64,000 nt of DNA, from NCBI GenBank assembly GCA_026416125.1, contig JAOAFT010000009.1, positions 39,508 through 103,507 of the forward strand, read 5' to 3'. The notes under the pieces were generated by a model. That model searched no databases. It saw only the letters and a list, made by a program, of their open reading frames with translations, and was not told the origin of the DNA. The position numbers and the translations under genes were made by a program. Of this stretch, positions 7,073 through 15,162 are shown piece by piece. The DNA is from Bacteroidota bacterium (GTDB taxonomy: Bacteria; Bacteroidota; Ignavibacteria; UBA10030). Within the stretch, counting starts at the first letter, position 1. Each line of letters begins with the position of its first letter.

Positions 7073-8854
7073 ATGGGACATCACTCCTTTGATAATGAAA
7101 TGAGAGAAATCCTTGAAAGTTTTATTGTTGAAACACATGAAATTCTTGAGAAACTCGGACAGGATTTACTTCAACTTGAGAAAGATCCTGTGAACTCAGA
7201 ACTCCACAACGTTATCTTTCGTGCTGTCCACACCGTGAAGGGGACCTCATCGTTCCTCGGATTTGATCACATGACTCACCTTGCTCATAAGTTTGAAGAT
7301 GTTCTCAATAAAATTCGAAAAGGTGAGTTAGTAGTAACATCCCCGATTATGGATGTAATGTTTGAGGCGTACGATCTCCTCAAGGAAAATCTTCAATCCA
7401 TTGAACGGGGAAATTACGAAGGTATCGAAGGTAACGAGGTAATTGAAAAGTTAACTGCAATTGCGCTCGGAGAAATCCCGAAAGGTAGAACTAACGATCA
7501 GGGAGGAGAACACGATCAAGGAATACAAGAGCATGACGATATTCAACTACAGAGTGAACGAAAAGAAACGATCGAACTACAAGCTCAAGAAGAAACAGTG
7601 GGAGCAGCGCAACCAAAAGAAGCAGAACACTTACAAAAAGAGAGCATTGGAGGAACCCGAACTACCGAGACAACAATACGGGTTGATGTAGCGCGCTTAG
7701 ACGTTTTGATGAATTTGGTAGGTGAATTGGTGCTCGGAAGAAATCGACTTGCTCAAATTGCACATCAATTGACTGAAGAACTTGATTCTAGCAGTCTTTC
7801 ACGAGAATTAGCGGAAACAAGTTCTCACATCGATTTCATAACAACCGAATTACAAATGGCAGTGATGAAAACACGAATGGTACCTATTTCAAAGGTATTC
7901 AATAAACTGCCTCGATTGGTCCGAGAACTCTCAAAAGAAATGAAAAAAGACATTGAACTTGAGATTAGTGGAGAAGAAACAGAGCTCGATAAATCACTCA
8001 TCGAAGAACTCAATGATCCACTTATTCATTTACTGCGAAATGCTGTTGACCATGGAATTGAATCACCGGAAGAACGTTTAGCCATTGGGAAACCTCAAAC
8101 TGGTACTGTGAGTGTGAAAGCATACCAAGAAGGGAACCACATTGTCATACATATTGCCGACGATGGGCGTGGTATGGACCCGCAGAAGTTGAAAGCCAAA
8201 GCGATTGAAAAGGGACTTATATCACAGGAAATTGCAGAAGAAATGAGTGACGGAGAAGCATACAATCTTATCTTCTTACCCGGATTCAGTACAGCCAAGG
8301 TGGTTACGAACGTATCAGGCCGTGGCGTTGGTATGGACGTAGTACGAACCCATGTAGAAAGGTTAAAGGGCACAATCCATGTAACATCTGAAGTTGGCAA
8401 AGGAACAGCATTTAGTATTAAACTTCCACTAACCTTGGCAATTATTCAGGCGCTATTAGTAGAATCGTGTGGAGAAATATTTAGCATACCACTCGATTCA
8501 GTTATTGAAGTAGTTCGAGTACGAGACTCCGAAATTGACCTTGTTGGAGGGAATGAGGTAATACGATTGCGAGATACAGTGCTTCCATTAACGAGGCTTT
8601 CTTCAGTACTTGGGAGTATTAATGGTCATTCAAAAAGTGAATGGAAGTACATTGTTGTACTCGGCGTCGCAGACCATCGCTTGGGTGTGATTGTTGATGC
8701 ACTTCTTGGTCAAAAAGAAGTTGTAATAAAATCAATAAGTGAATATTTGGGTACTGTACGTGGAATTGCAGGCTCAACAATTCTTGGGGATGGGAGAGTT
8801 ATTATGATTGTTGATGTTGCTGAACTTATTCGTCTCCACAAAACAGCAGCGTAG
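7073..8854 (+). CDS. cheA: CheA chemotaxis histidine kinase
   Basis: A 593-residue kinase. An N-terminal Hpt domain carries the phospho-acceptor His53 in AVHTVKGTSSFLGF. A Gln/Glu-rich linker of about 65 residues (about 135-200) takes the place where a CheY-binding P2 domain would lie; no P2 fold is obvious. The dimerisation helices (VDVARLDVLMNLVGELVLGRN) are followed by the ATPase domain (HLLRNAVDHGIE, DDGRGMD, GRGVGMDVV), then a CheW-like regulatory domain to the end. It receives signals from receptors and phosphorylates CheY and CheB. ATG 7073 is preferred over GTG 7067, with AAAGG seven bases upstream. Confidence 0.96.
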   Translation: MGHHSFDNEMREILESFIVETHEILEKLGQDLLQLEKDPVNSELHNVIFRAVHTVKGTSSFLGFDHMTHLAHKFEDVLNKIRKGELVVTSPIMDVMFEAYDLLKENLQSIERGNYEGIEGNEVIEKLTAIALGEIPKGRTNDQGGEHDQGIQEHDDIQLQSERKETIELQAQEETVGAAQPKEAEHLQKESIGGTRTTETTIRVDVARLDVLMNLVGELVLGRNRLAQIAHQLTEELDSSSLSRELAETSSHIDFITTELQMAVMKTRMVPISKVFNKLPRLVRELSKEMKKDIELEISGEETELDKSLIEELNDPLIHLLRNAVDHGIESPEERLAIGKPQTGTVSVKAYQEGNHIVIHIADDGRGMDPQKLKAKAIEKGLISQEIAEEMSDGEAYNLIFLPGFSTAKVVTNVSGRGVGMDVVRTHVERLKGTIHVTSEVGKGTAFSIKLPLTLAIIQALLVESCGEIFSIPLDSVIEVVRVRDSEIDLVGGNEVIRLRDTVLPLTRLSSVLGSINGHSKSEWKYIVVLGVADHRLGVIVDALLGQKEVVIKSISEYLGTVRGIAGSTILGDGRVIMIVDVAELIRLHKTAA

Positions 8855-8869
8855 TAAAAAGGTTCTCCA

Positions 8870-9955
8870 ATGAAGAAAGAAATTAAAGTTTTGGTCGTTG
8901 ATGATTCAGCGTTTATGCGAAAATCTCTTTCGATGATGCTTGAATCGGATCCTGAAATCAAAGTGGTTGGAATTGCCCGTGATGGGCGCGAAGCAATAGA
9001 AATGGTGCGAAAAGTACGACCAGATATAGTAACTCTCGATATTGAAATGCCGGTAATGGATGGTCTCACGGCACTAAAAATAATCATGAAAGAAATGCCA
9101 TTACCTGTGCTAATGGTTAGTTCATTAACCACAGAAGGAGCACAAGCGACCATTGATGCATTAGCACTTGGTGCTGTGGACTTTATCCCTAAGGAGTTAT
9201 CATATGTCTCGCTTGATATTGTAAAAATACGGGAAGAATTAATCAACAAAGTGAAAAGTATAGTTCGAAGCCGGGCGCTTACATTTCGGCTACGACGAAT
9301 TCAAAATACCACAGCCCATGTTCTTGGGGAGGCATCGCCTAAAACACCGCCAAAAATAGTAGGGAAAATAGAACGCCGGAATTACAGAGCCGTTGTCATT
9401 GGTGTATCAACGGGGGGACCAATGGCACTTCTCCAGATCATCCCAAAAATTCCGCAAAATTTTCCGGTGGGGATTGCTATTGTTCAACATATGCCGCCAC
9501 GCTTTACGCAATCTATGGCTGCGCGCTTGGATAGTTTGAGTGCTGTACGTGTGAAAGAAGCTGAGGACGGTGATGTATTGTCTCAGGCAACAGTACTCAT
9601 TGCTCCTGGAGGTCGCCATTTAGTGTTCGAAAGTGTTAATGGTCAAGTGAAAGCTAGAGTTACAGATGAACCGCGCGATTCTCTCTACCACCCATCTGCC
9701 GATGTGATGTTTCACTCTGCAGTTGATGTGTACAATCAACCTCTTATTGGAGTTATTATGACAGGGATGGGTAAAGATGGACTCGAAGGATTGAAACGCG
9801 TTAAGCAGCGTGGTGGATTCGTTGTTGCGCAAGACGAAGATACATGTATTGTGTATGGCATGCCGAAAGCTGTTGTAGATGAAGGGGTTGCTGATATCAT
9901 TGTTCCACTTCAAAATATTCCAAAGATTTTAAATCAACTCGTGGGGGTAGAATGA
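8870..9955 (+). CDS. cheB: CheB protein-glutamate methylesterase/deamidase
   Basis: A 361-residue two-domain enzyme. The N-terminal receiver has Asp11, Asp12 and phospho-acceptor Asp57 (VTLDIEMPVMDGL). The C-terminal esterase domain has the full catalytic triad: Ser180 in GVSTGGPMALL, His207 in IVQHMPPRFT and Asp303 in MTGMGKDGLEG. When phosphorylated by CheA it removes methyl groups from chemoreceptors, opposing CheR. It overlaps the next small gene by four bases (ATGA). Confidence 0.96.
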   Translation: MKKEIKVLVVDDSAFMRKSLSMMLESDPEIKVVGIARDGREAIEMVRKVRPDIVTLDIEMPVMDGLTALKIIMKEMPLPVLMVSSLTTEGAQATIDALALGAVDFIPKELSYVSLDIVKIREELINKVKSIVRSRALTFRLRRIQNTTAHVLGEASPKTPPKIVGKIERRNYRAVVIGVSTGGPMALLQIIPKIPQNFPVGIAIVQHMPPRFTQSMAARLDSLSAVRVKEAEDGDVLSQATVLIAPGGRHLVFESVNGQVKARVTDEPRDSLYHPSADVMFHSAVDVYNQPLIGVIMTGMGKDGLEGLKRVKQRGGFVVAQDEDTCIVYGMPKAVVDEGVADIIVPLQNIPKILNQLVGVE

Positions 9956-10203
9956 GTGTGGTTGAAAATACTGATTCTGTTGAAAATGGATTTATTGAGC
10001 TCCATACATTAGTACATCAGACTTCATTGCCTGATACAACTCAATCCAGACCATGTAGTGAAGTACATGGTCATTCCACCAATGATTCCACTGATGAACC
10101 GCAAGTACTTCTTCATAGAAAAGGGCCATATATCGAAGCAATTGAATTCTGTTGTTCGTGTGGTAAGCGAACAGTGGTACGACTTCTATACAATGGTGAT
10201 TAA
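9952..10203 (+). CDS. Small Cys-rich protein coupled to cheB, unknown function
   Basis: An 83-residue protein starting at an ATG that overlaps the cheB stop codon, so expression is coupled. The first 55 residues are polar and probably disordered. The end is compact and conserved-looking, IEAIEFCCSCGKRTVVRLLY, with Cys67, Cys68 and Cys70. That CSCG-plus-strand pattern resembles a half zinc knuckle and could form a site by dimerisation. No named family is recognised. It closes the chemotaxis operon just before the flagellar rod genes, so a role in chemotaxis or as a small regulator is plausible. The reading frame lacks internal odd codons and has a GGGGG ribosome-site-like stretch upstream. Confidence 0.65.
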   Translation: MSVVENTDSVENGFIELHTLVHQTSLPDTTQSRPCSEVHGHSTNDSTDEPQVLLHRKGPYIEAIEFCCSCGKRTVVRLLYNGD

Positions 10204-10316
10204 GCAACATGTGGTTGATTATCTCCACCACCACGAGCGTTGGAGTGGAAGAAATGCTTTTTTCTTAATGAGTATACTTTGGCACTTTGCTTGTTATAGT
10301 AGATAGTGTATACAGT

Positions 10317-10733
10317 ATGAAACTCTTTGAACTTACAAAAATACCGATTCTCAGTAAAGCACTCGATGCGTATGCAGCACGGCAGCGTGTTATCGCTAAT
10401 AACTTAGCAAATGTCAACACTCTTGGTTATAGAGCAAAAGCAGTGACATTCGAAGAAGAATTGAAGAACGCGACAACGAATCAGACAATCGATCTATCGA
10501 GAACTCATGAACATCACTTGACATTAAAGGAAAATCCCGAAGGAATCAACGTAGTCGACGCTGCAGCAGAAGGTATACTTCCGAACGATCCAACAACAAG
10601 TGGTATAAATAATGTAGATGTTGATATGGAAATGACGACCCTGGCAGATACTCAATTACGCTTTAAATTTGCATCGCGCATCATGGCTGAAACATTCCGA
10701 GGAATTCAAAAAAGTATTCGAGGTCAAGTATGA
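10317..10733 (+). CDS. flgB: FlgB proximal rod protein
   Basis: A 138-residue rod protein. The N-terminus has the rod/hook family signature RQRVIANNLANVNTLGYRA, and the C-terminal helix contains LADTQLRFKFASRIM, both needed for packing in the axial structure. FlgB forms the part of the rod nearest the MS ring, next to FliE. I chose ATG 10317; an in-frame TTG upstream would add ten atypical residues. There is no clear Shine-Dalgarno before this ATG, unlike most neighbours. The 113-base gap upstream carries no promoter I would defend, although it contains TATACT and TATAGT hexamers. Confidence 0.94.
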   Translation: MKLFELTKIPILSKALDAYAARQRVIANNLANVNTLGYRAKAVTFEEELKNATTNQTIDLSRTHEHHLTLKENPEGINVVDAAAEGILPNDPTTSGINNVDVDMEMTTLADTQLRFKFASRIMAETFRGIQKSIRGQV

Positions 10734-11224
10734 AGATCGATAAATTATTTGCTGGGTTAAAGATAAGCGCTCTCGGTCTCTCTGCACAACGGAAAAAGCT
10801 AAATGCAATTGCAAGTAACATCGCAAATGTAGAGACCGTTAAAACAGAGAGAGGCGAACCATATCGCAGGAAGGTAGTTGTAATGGAAGCGCCAAAACAA
10901 CAGTCTTTTGCACGTGCTTTGAATTCTGCTGAGAGTGGATTGGCAGTGACACATCCTGCACATTTCACATCATCAACCATTCTCAGTGAAACACAAAATC
11001 TAACACCCGGTGTTATAAGTAAAGAAGTTGAAGATCCAACAGACTTTAAGCTTGTGTACGATCCAGCCAACCCTGAAGCTGATGAAAATGGCTATGTTCG
11101 ACTTCCTAATGTGAATATTGTTGCTGAAATGGTCGAAATGGTAAATGCAACGCGAGCCTATGAAGCAAATATTACAGCTGTGAATGCTGCAAAAACGATG
11201 ACAAGAGATGCATTGGAGATATAA
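10730..11224 (+). CDS. flgC: FlgC proximal rod protein
   Basis: A 164-residue rod protein with the N-terminal signature RKKLNAIASNIANVETVKT and the C-terminal signature LPNVNIVAEMVEMVNATRAYEANITAVNAAKTM. FlgC forms the proximal rod with FlgB and FlgF. It overlaps flgB by four bases (ATGA), indicating translational coupling. A small unknown gene follows, then fliE, the usual downstream partner. Confidence 0.96.
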   Translation: MKIDKLFAGLKISALGLSAQRKKLNAIASNIANVETVKTERGEPYRRKVVVMEAPKQQSFARALNSAESGLAVTHPAHFTSSTILSETQNLTPGVISKEVEDPTDFKLVYDPANPEADENGYVRLPNVNIVAEMVEMVNATRAYEANITAVNAAKTMTRDALEI

Positions 11225-11227
11225 GGT

Positions 11228-11503
11228 ATGGATATTCATCGTGTATCAATGACTCTACACAACGTTAACCAAGGACAACCAAACGTCCAATCTAAGAAAG
11301 TAATTTCTGCTCTTACAGTTGAAAACAAACAGATTAATGAAGTTGTAAAAGATAACGAGAGCGTACTCAATGCTGAGGAACATAAATTCTTTGAGCAGTT
11401 ATTTCCTGAAGCTGTCCATGATTTGCGATCGTACCATGCCTACAAACGAGATGGGACACGATCGACATTCACAACGGGTACACTTATAGATCGAAAGGGG
11501 TAA
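11228..11503 (+). CDS. Small unknown protein between flgC and fliE
   Basis: A 91-residue protein with no signal peptide or membrane segment. It is polar, with a predicted helix around residues 30-55 (NESVLNAEEHKFFEQLFPEAVHDL) and a basic, glycine-containing tail RSYHAYKRDGTRSTFTTGTLIDRKG. I do not recognise a named family. It is wedged three bases after flgC and three bases before fliE, two genes that are normally adjacent, so it almost certainly works in rod assembly or export. The tail motif 'SYhaY.rdG....GtliDrkG' looks like a conserved feature worth a profile search. Confidence 0.75.
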   Translation: MDIHRVSMTLHNVNQGQPNVQSKKVISALTVENKQINEVVKDNESVLNAEEHKFFEQLFPEAVHDLRSYHAYKRDGTRSTFTTGTLIDRKG

Positions 11504-11506
11504 CTG

Positions 11507-11815
11507 ATGAAGATAAGTCAAAGCCTCACATTACTTCCTAACATTGATTCAAAGATAGATAGTCGAAAGATCAATCGAACACTTGAAGAAACGAAGGAAA
11601 CATTTAGTGAAATGCTTTCCCAAGCAATTAGTGATGTCAACCGATTACAAGCAGAAGCGGGGAAAGCAGTGGAGAATGTCATACGAGGCGAAGAAGTCGA
11701 TATTCATTCTGTTATGATTGCTGTCGAAAAAGCGCGTACAAGTTTTGACTTATTAATGGAAATAAGGAATAAAACGATTGATATGTACCGTGAACTCATG
11801 AGAATGCAGGTGTAA
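11507..11815 (+). CDS. fliE: FliE, MS ring-rod junction protein
   Basis: A 102-residue protein of the usual FliE length. The characteristic C-terminal helices are clear: NVIRGEEVDIHSVMIAVEKARTSFDLLMEIRNKTIDMYRELMRMQV. FliE links the FliF ring to the FlgB rod and is the first export substrate. It directly precedes fliF, the expected order. Confidence 0.94.
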   Translation: MKISQSLTLLPNIDSKIDSRKINRTLEETKETFSEMLSQAISDVNRLQAEAGKAVENVIRGEEVDIHSVMIAVEKARTSFDLLMEIRNKTIDMYRELMRMQV

Positions 11816-11819
11816 TACT

Positions 11820-13376
11820 ATGGCTGCAACTCCGGCGCTATCTCAAGTATCTCATTTCCTCACGAAGCTTACAACAGCCCAAAAAGTACTACTTGGTGGA
11901 GTCTTTATTGGTGTCCTTGTTGGAGTTATAGTGTTGGTTGGTGTTCTCAACAAACCCTCTTATGGTGTACTGTATAGTAATTTAAGTGCAGAGGATGCAT
12001 CAAAGATAGTCGACGCCTTGAAAGAAAGAGATATTCCCTACCAATTAGAGGATGGTGGAAAGGTTATTAAAGTACCACAACAACACATCTATGATCTTCG
12101 CCTATCGTTTGCTGGTCAGGGGCTTCCTCGTTCGAGTATTATTGGGTACGAGATCTTTGATCGAACAAATCTTGGTGTTTCTGATTTTGTTCAGAAAGTA
12201 AACTATCGACGTGCATTAGAAGGGGAACTCGCACGCACAATTTTGGAATTAGAAGAAGTGGAAGCTGCTCGGGTTCACATTGCAGTGCCGGAGAAAGCAC
12301 TTTTTAAGGAGGATGAACGTCCAGTAACAGCATCGGTTGTGTTGAAATTGAAATCTTCCAAACCTTTACGTCGTGAGGTAGTTCAAGGGATAGCACACCT
12401 CGTGGCAAGTAGTGTTGAAGGGTTAGAGACTAGTAATGTTACCATTGTAGATTCACGGGGTGTGCTCCTTTCGGAACCAACGAAACCAAATGGACTCACG
12501 GCACTCTCATCTACCCAATACGAAATACAACAAAAAGTAGAATCATACCTTAGTTCAAAAGTCCAAGCTCTCTTGGAACGAACTGTAGGAATGGGAAATG
12601 CATTGGTTCAAGTGAACGCTGAGTTAGATTTTCGCCAGATCCACAGGACACTTGAACAGTACGATCCTGAAAAGACAGCGGTACGAAGTGAACAGATATC
12701 CGAAGAAAAAACACCGACGTCAGATACCTTACCTCCATCAACGCGGAGTAATACTGTTACAAATTACGAGATCAACAAGTCAGTTGAAACCATAGTAGAA
12801 AATGTAGGAGCGATAAAACGTCTTACCGTGGCAGCTGTTGTTAATGGGATTGAGAAAATTCAAGAGATCGATGGTGAACAGAAGGTGGAGTACATCCCAC
12901 GTACTCAACAAGATCTCGAACAACTCACAGAACTTGTTAAACATGCTGTGGGGTACAATAAGGAACGAGGTGATGAGGTGTCTGTTATCAACATGCAATT
13001 TGGGACGGGTGTGCGTGATGATGAATTTATGTATAAACAGACACCATGGACTGAGTGGTCAGATATACTCCAAAAAGTACTTCTCCTTGCTGCCATGGCT
13101 GGGGCGGTTTTTATTCTTCGCTCCTTACTCAATAAAATTCGTTTGCGAACTGTTGATGAGGTTGAAGAAGTATTCCATACAAAGCATACTGCCGAAGAAG
13201 TAGCAGGGAAATTACACCACCGGAAAGCTTCGATATCTCTCCCATCACCAGAAGAAGAGATATCGGAAGAGGCGCTCATTCGAGAAGAGAAACGAAAACG
13301 AGTTGCTTCGTACGTGAAAGAGCGACCGGACGAAGCAGCGAGATTGTTAAAAGTATGGCTTTCGGAGGAAGAATAG
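11820..13376 (+). CDS. fliF: FliF, MS-ring protein
   Basis: A 518-residue double-spanning membrane protein. The first membrane segment is near residues 21-43 (LLGGVFIGVLVGVIVLVGVL), followed by a large periplasmic ring-building region (LSAEDASKIVDALKERDIPY; GYEIFDRTNLGVSDFVQKVNY; RTILELEEVEAARVHIAVPE). The second segment is near 415-437, and the C-terminal cytoplasmic tail (EEALIREEKRKRVASYVKERPDEAARLLKVWL) is the FliG-binding motif. FliF forms the base on which the rotor and export gate assemble. Confidence 0.96.
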   Translation: MAATPALSQVSHFLTKLTTAQKVLLGGVFIGVLVGVIVLVGVLNKPSYGVLYSNLSAEDASKIVDALKERDIPYQLEDGGKVIKVPQQHIYDLRLSFAGQGLPRSSIIGYEIFDRTNLGVSDFVQKVNYRRALEGELARTILELEEVEAARVHIAVPEKALFKEDERPVTASVVLKLKSSKPLRREVVQGIAHLVASSVEGLETSNVTIVDSRGVLLSEPTKPNGLTALSSTQYEIQQKVESYLSSKVQALLERTVGMGNALVQVNAELDFRQIHRTLEQYDPEKTAVRSEQISEEKTPTSDTLPPSTRSNTVTNYEINKSVETIVENVGAIKRLTVAAVVNGIEKIQEIDGEQKVEYIPRTQQDLEQLTELVKHAVGYNKERGDEVSVINMQFGTGVRDDEFMYKQTPWTEWSDILQKVLLLAAMAGAVFILRSLLNKIRLRTVDEVEEVFHTKHTAEEVAGKLHHRKASISLPSPEEEISEEALIREEKRKRVASYVKERPDEAARLLKVWLSEEE

Positions 13377-13379
13377 ATC

Positions 13380-14408
13380 GTGGCTGTCAGTAGAGTGTTT
13401 GAAAAAAGTAGAATCTCAGGGAAACAAAAAGCGGCAATGTTATTATTGTCCCTCGATGTTGAAACAGCAACCCAAGTGTTGCGGAAACTGACACAAGAAG
13501 AACTAGAAGCTGTAACACTTGAAATTGCTAATATACGTGGGGCTACTCCCCCTATGATTGAGCAAGTCACTGATGAGTTCTATCAGCTCATTGTTGCTCA
13601 ACAGTATGTTATACAAGGGGGGCTGGAGTACGCACAAAAACTCTTAGAGAAGACACTTGGTTTTAATAAAGCAGCAGATATCATTGAGAAAGTGAAAATG
13701 CTCTCGCACGTCACAGGGTTCGACACGTTGAAGAAGGCAGATCCACGTCAGCTTGCAAGCTTTTTACAGAAAGAACACCCGCAAACCATTGCTCTCATTC
13801 TTGCTAATTTACCACCAGATCAAACAGCAAATGTACTTTCTGAGTTTCCAATCGAACTCCGAGTTGATGTAACCTATAGGATGGCAACACTTGGAAAAAT
13901 TGCACCTTCACTTATCACTGAAATGGAGAATGTGCTTGAAGATGTAGCTGAAACGGAAATTAGTCAGAACATGAGTGTCCTTGGAGGAACAAAATCAGTA
14001 GCAACAGTTCTGAATCGGTGTACAACTGTTGAAGCACGTCAAATTTTAGAGGAATTAGAACGACGTGATCAAAATCTTGCTCAAGAAATCAAACGACTAA
14101 TGTTCTTGTTTGAAGATATCATCTTCATTGATGATAAGGGAATACAGCGATTACTCCGTGAAGTTGATAAACGTGACCTTGCGATGGCTATGAAAGTTGC
14201 TGATGATAAACTTAAAGAGAAAATACTAAAGAACATGTCTGAGCGTGCAAGGGAGTTACTCAATGAAGAACTCCAGTTTATGGGACCGGTACGACTCAAG
14301 GAAGTAGAAGCTGCACAAACACGGATCGTTGAAATTGTGAAGCAGCTCGAAGAAGCTGGTGAAATTGTTGTAGCAGGGCGTGGTGGAAAGGAGGAAGTCT
14401 TTGTCTAG
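13380..14408 (+). CDS. fliG: FliG, flagellar switch protein
   Basis: A 342-residue rotor protein starting at GTG, with GGAGG (13365-13369) inside the end of fliF as its ribosome site. It has the N-terminal FliF-binding domain (GKQKAAMLLLSLDVETATQVL), the middle domain (FLQKEHPQTIALILANLPPDQTANVL, containing the EHPQT motif), and the C-terminal torque domain with charged residues (LFEDIIFIDDKGIQRLLREVDKRDLAMAMK) that face the stators. It overlaps fliH by eight bases. Confidence 0.97.
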   Translation: MAVSRVFEKSRISGKQKAAMLLLSLDVETATQVLRKLTQEELEAVTLEIANIRGATPPMIEQVTDEFYQLIVAQQYVIQGGLEYAQKLLEKTLGFNKAADIIEKVKMLSHVTGFDTLKKADPRQLASFLQKEHPQTIALILANLPPDQTANVLSEFPIELRVDVTYRMATLGKIAPSLITEMENVLEDVAETEISQNMSVLGGTKSVATVLNRCTTVEARQILEELERRDQNLAQEIKRLMFLFEDIIFIDDKGIQRLLREVDKRDLAMAMKVADDKLKEKILKNMSERARELLNEELQFMGPVRLKEVEAAQTRIVEIVKQLEEAGEIVVAGRGGKEEVFV

Positions 14409-15162
14409 GACAATCACTGTACATCGGCCTGTGCGGTCAGCAGTTATTGAACATGCAATGGTCTTTCCAGACATCAACGAGATTTCTGTGACTGATCTCG
14501 ATGCTGGAGAAGTGTTACAAGATTCACGTGGGGACGAACAACCAGCGGGGTATGCTGTTCACAGTGAAGAAGCACAATGCGTCGAAGATCATTCTGTGGA
14601 GATAGTGAACATTGAAGAATTAGTCAATACTGCTCGGCACGAAGGTTTTGAACAAGGATACCAAGCAGCTCGAAACGATATTGAAAATGAATTTTCTGCA
14701 CGGCTTGAAGAGATTAAACGGCACGAGCTAGAACCCTACATTCGTCAATTGTCAGAGTTCCTTACATCTCTCCATCAACAGTGGAAATACCTTAGTAAGA
14801 AAATCGAGGATGCTGTCGTAACGCTTTCGCTCACTGTAGCACAACAAATAATTAAAGTTGAAGTTAGTACAAATGGAATGGTTATTGTTAACCAAGCACG
14901 CGAAGCAATTCGACACCTTGCAGGTGTCGAACGCTTGCGAATTCGAATTCATCCCGAGGATGAAGCACTCCTGAAACAATTCAGAGCAGAGCTTATAGCA
15001 GCGTCCGATGCTGTGAAAGAGATTATCATTGAAGCAGATGAACATGTAGCACGAGGTGGTTGTATACTAGAAAGTGAATCTGGTAATATTGATGCTACGC
15101 TCGAAACACAGTTTCGAAAAATTTCAGATCTCCTAATGTCTGATCATGAATTATCAGCGTAA
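14401..15162 (+). CDS. fliH: FliH, regulator of the export ATPase
   Basis: A 253-residue protein starting at TTG 14401, chosen because AAGGAGG (14388-14394) sits six bases upstream, within the end of fliG. The middle has a Gly-spaced helix start (ARHEGFEQGYQAARNDIENEF), and the C-terminal half matches the FliH/HrpE family (SLTVAQQIIKVEVS; LRIRIHPEDEALL; GCILESESGNIDATLETQFRKI). FliH holds the FliI ATPase at the export gate and inhibits it when free. A longer GTG start at 14380 is possible but its ribosome site is poor. The end overlaps the fliI start by one base. Confidence 0.9.
   Translation: MSRTITVHRPVRSAVIEHAMVFPDINEISVTDLDAGEVLQDSRGDEQPAGYAVHSEEAQCVEDHSVEIVNIEELVNTARHEGFEQGYQAARNDIENEFSARLEEIKRHELEPYIRQLSEFLTSLHQQWKYLSKKIEDAVVTLSLTVAQQIIKVEVSTNGMVIVNQAREAIRHLAGVERLRIRIHPEDEALLKQFRAELIAASDAVKEIIIEADEHVARGGCILESESGNIDATLETQFRKISDLLMSDHELSA

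Noticed and set aside
8710..9249. Minus-strand reading frame opposite cheA/cheB
   Set aside because: It is a Ser/Ile-rich shadow of the cheB receiver region with no recognisable motif.
10279..10300. Possible sigma-54 promoter before flgB (TGGCAC near TTGC)
   Set aside because: The GG and GC elements are only six bases apart; the sigma-54 layout needs ten, so it does not qualify.
12905..13570. Long minus-strand reading frame opposite fliF/fliG
   Set aside because: It is the reverse of strongly conserved fliF and fliG coding sequence, is Ser/Thr-rich without domains, and lacks a ribosome site.
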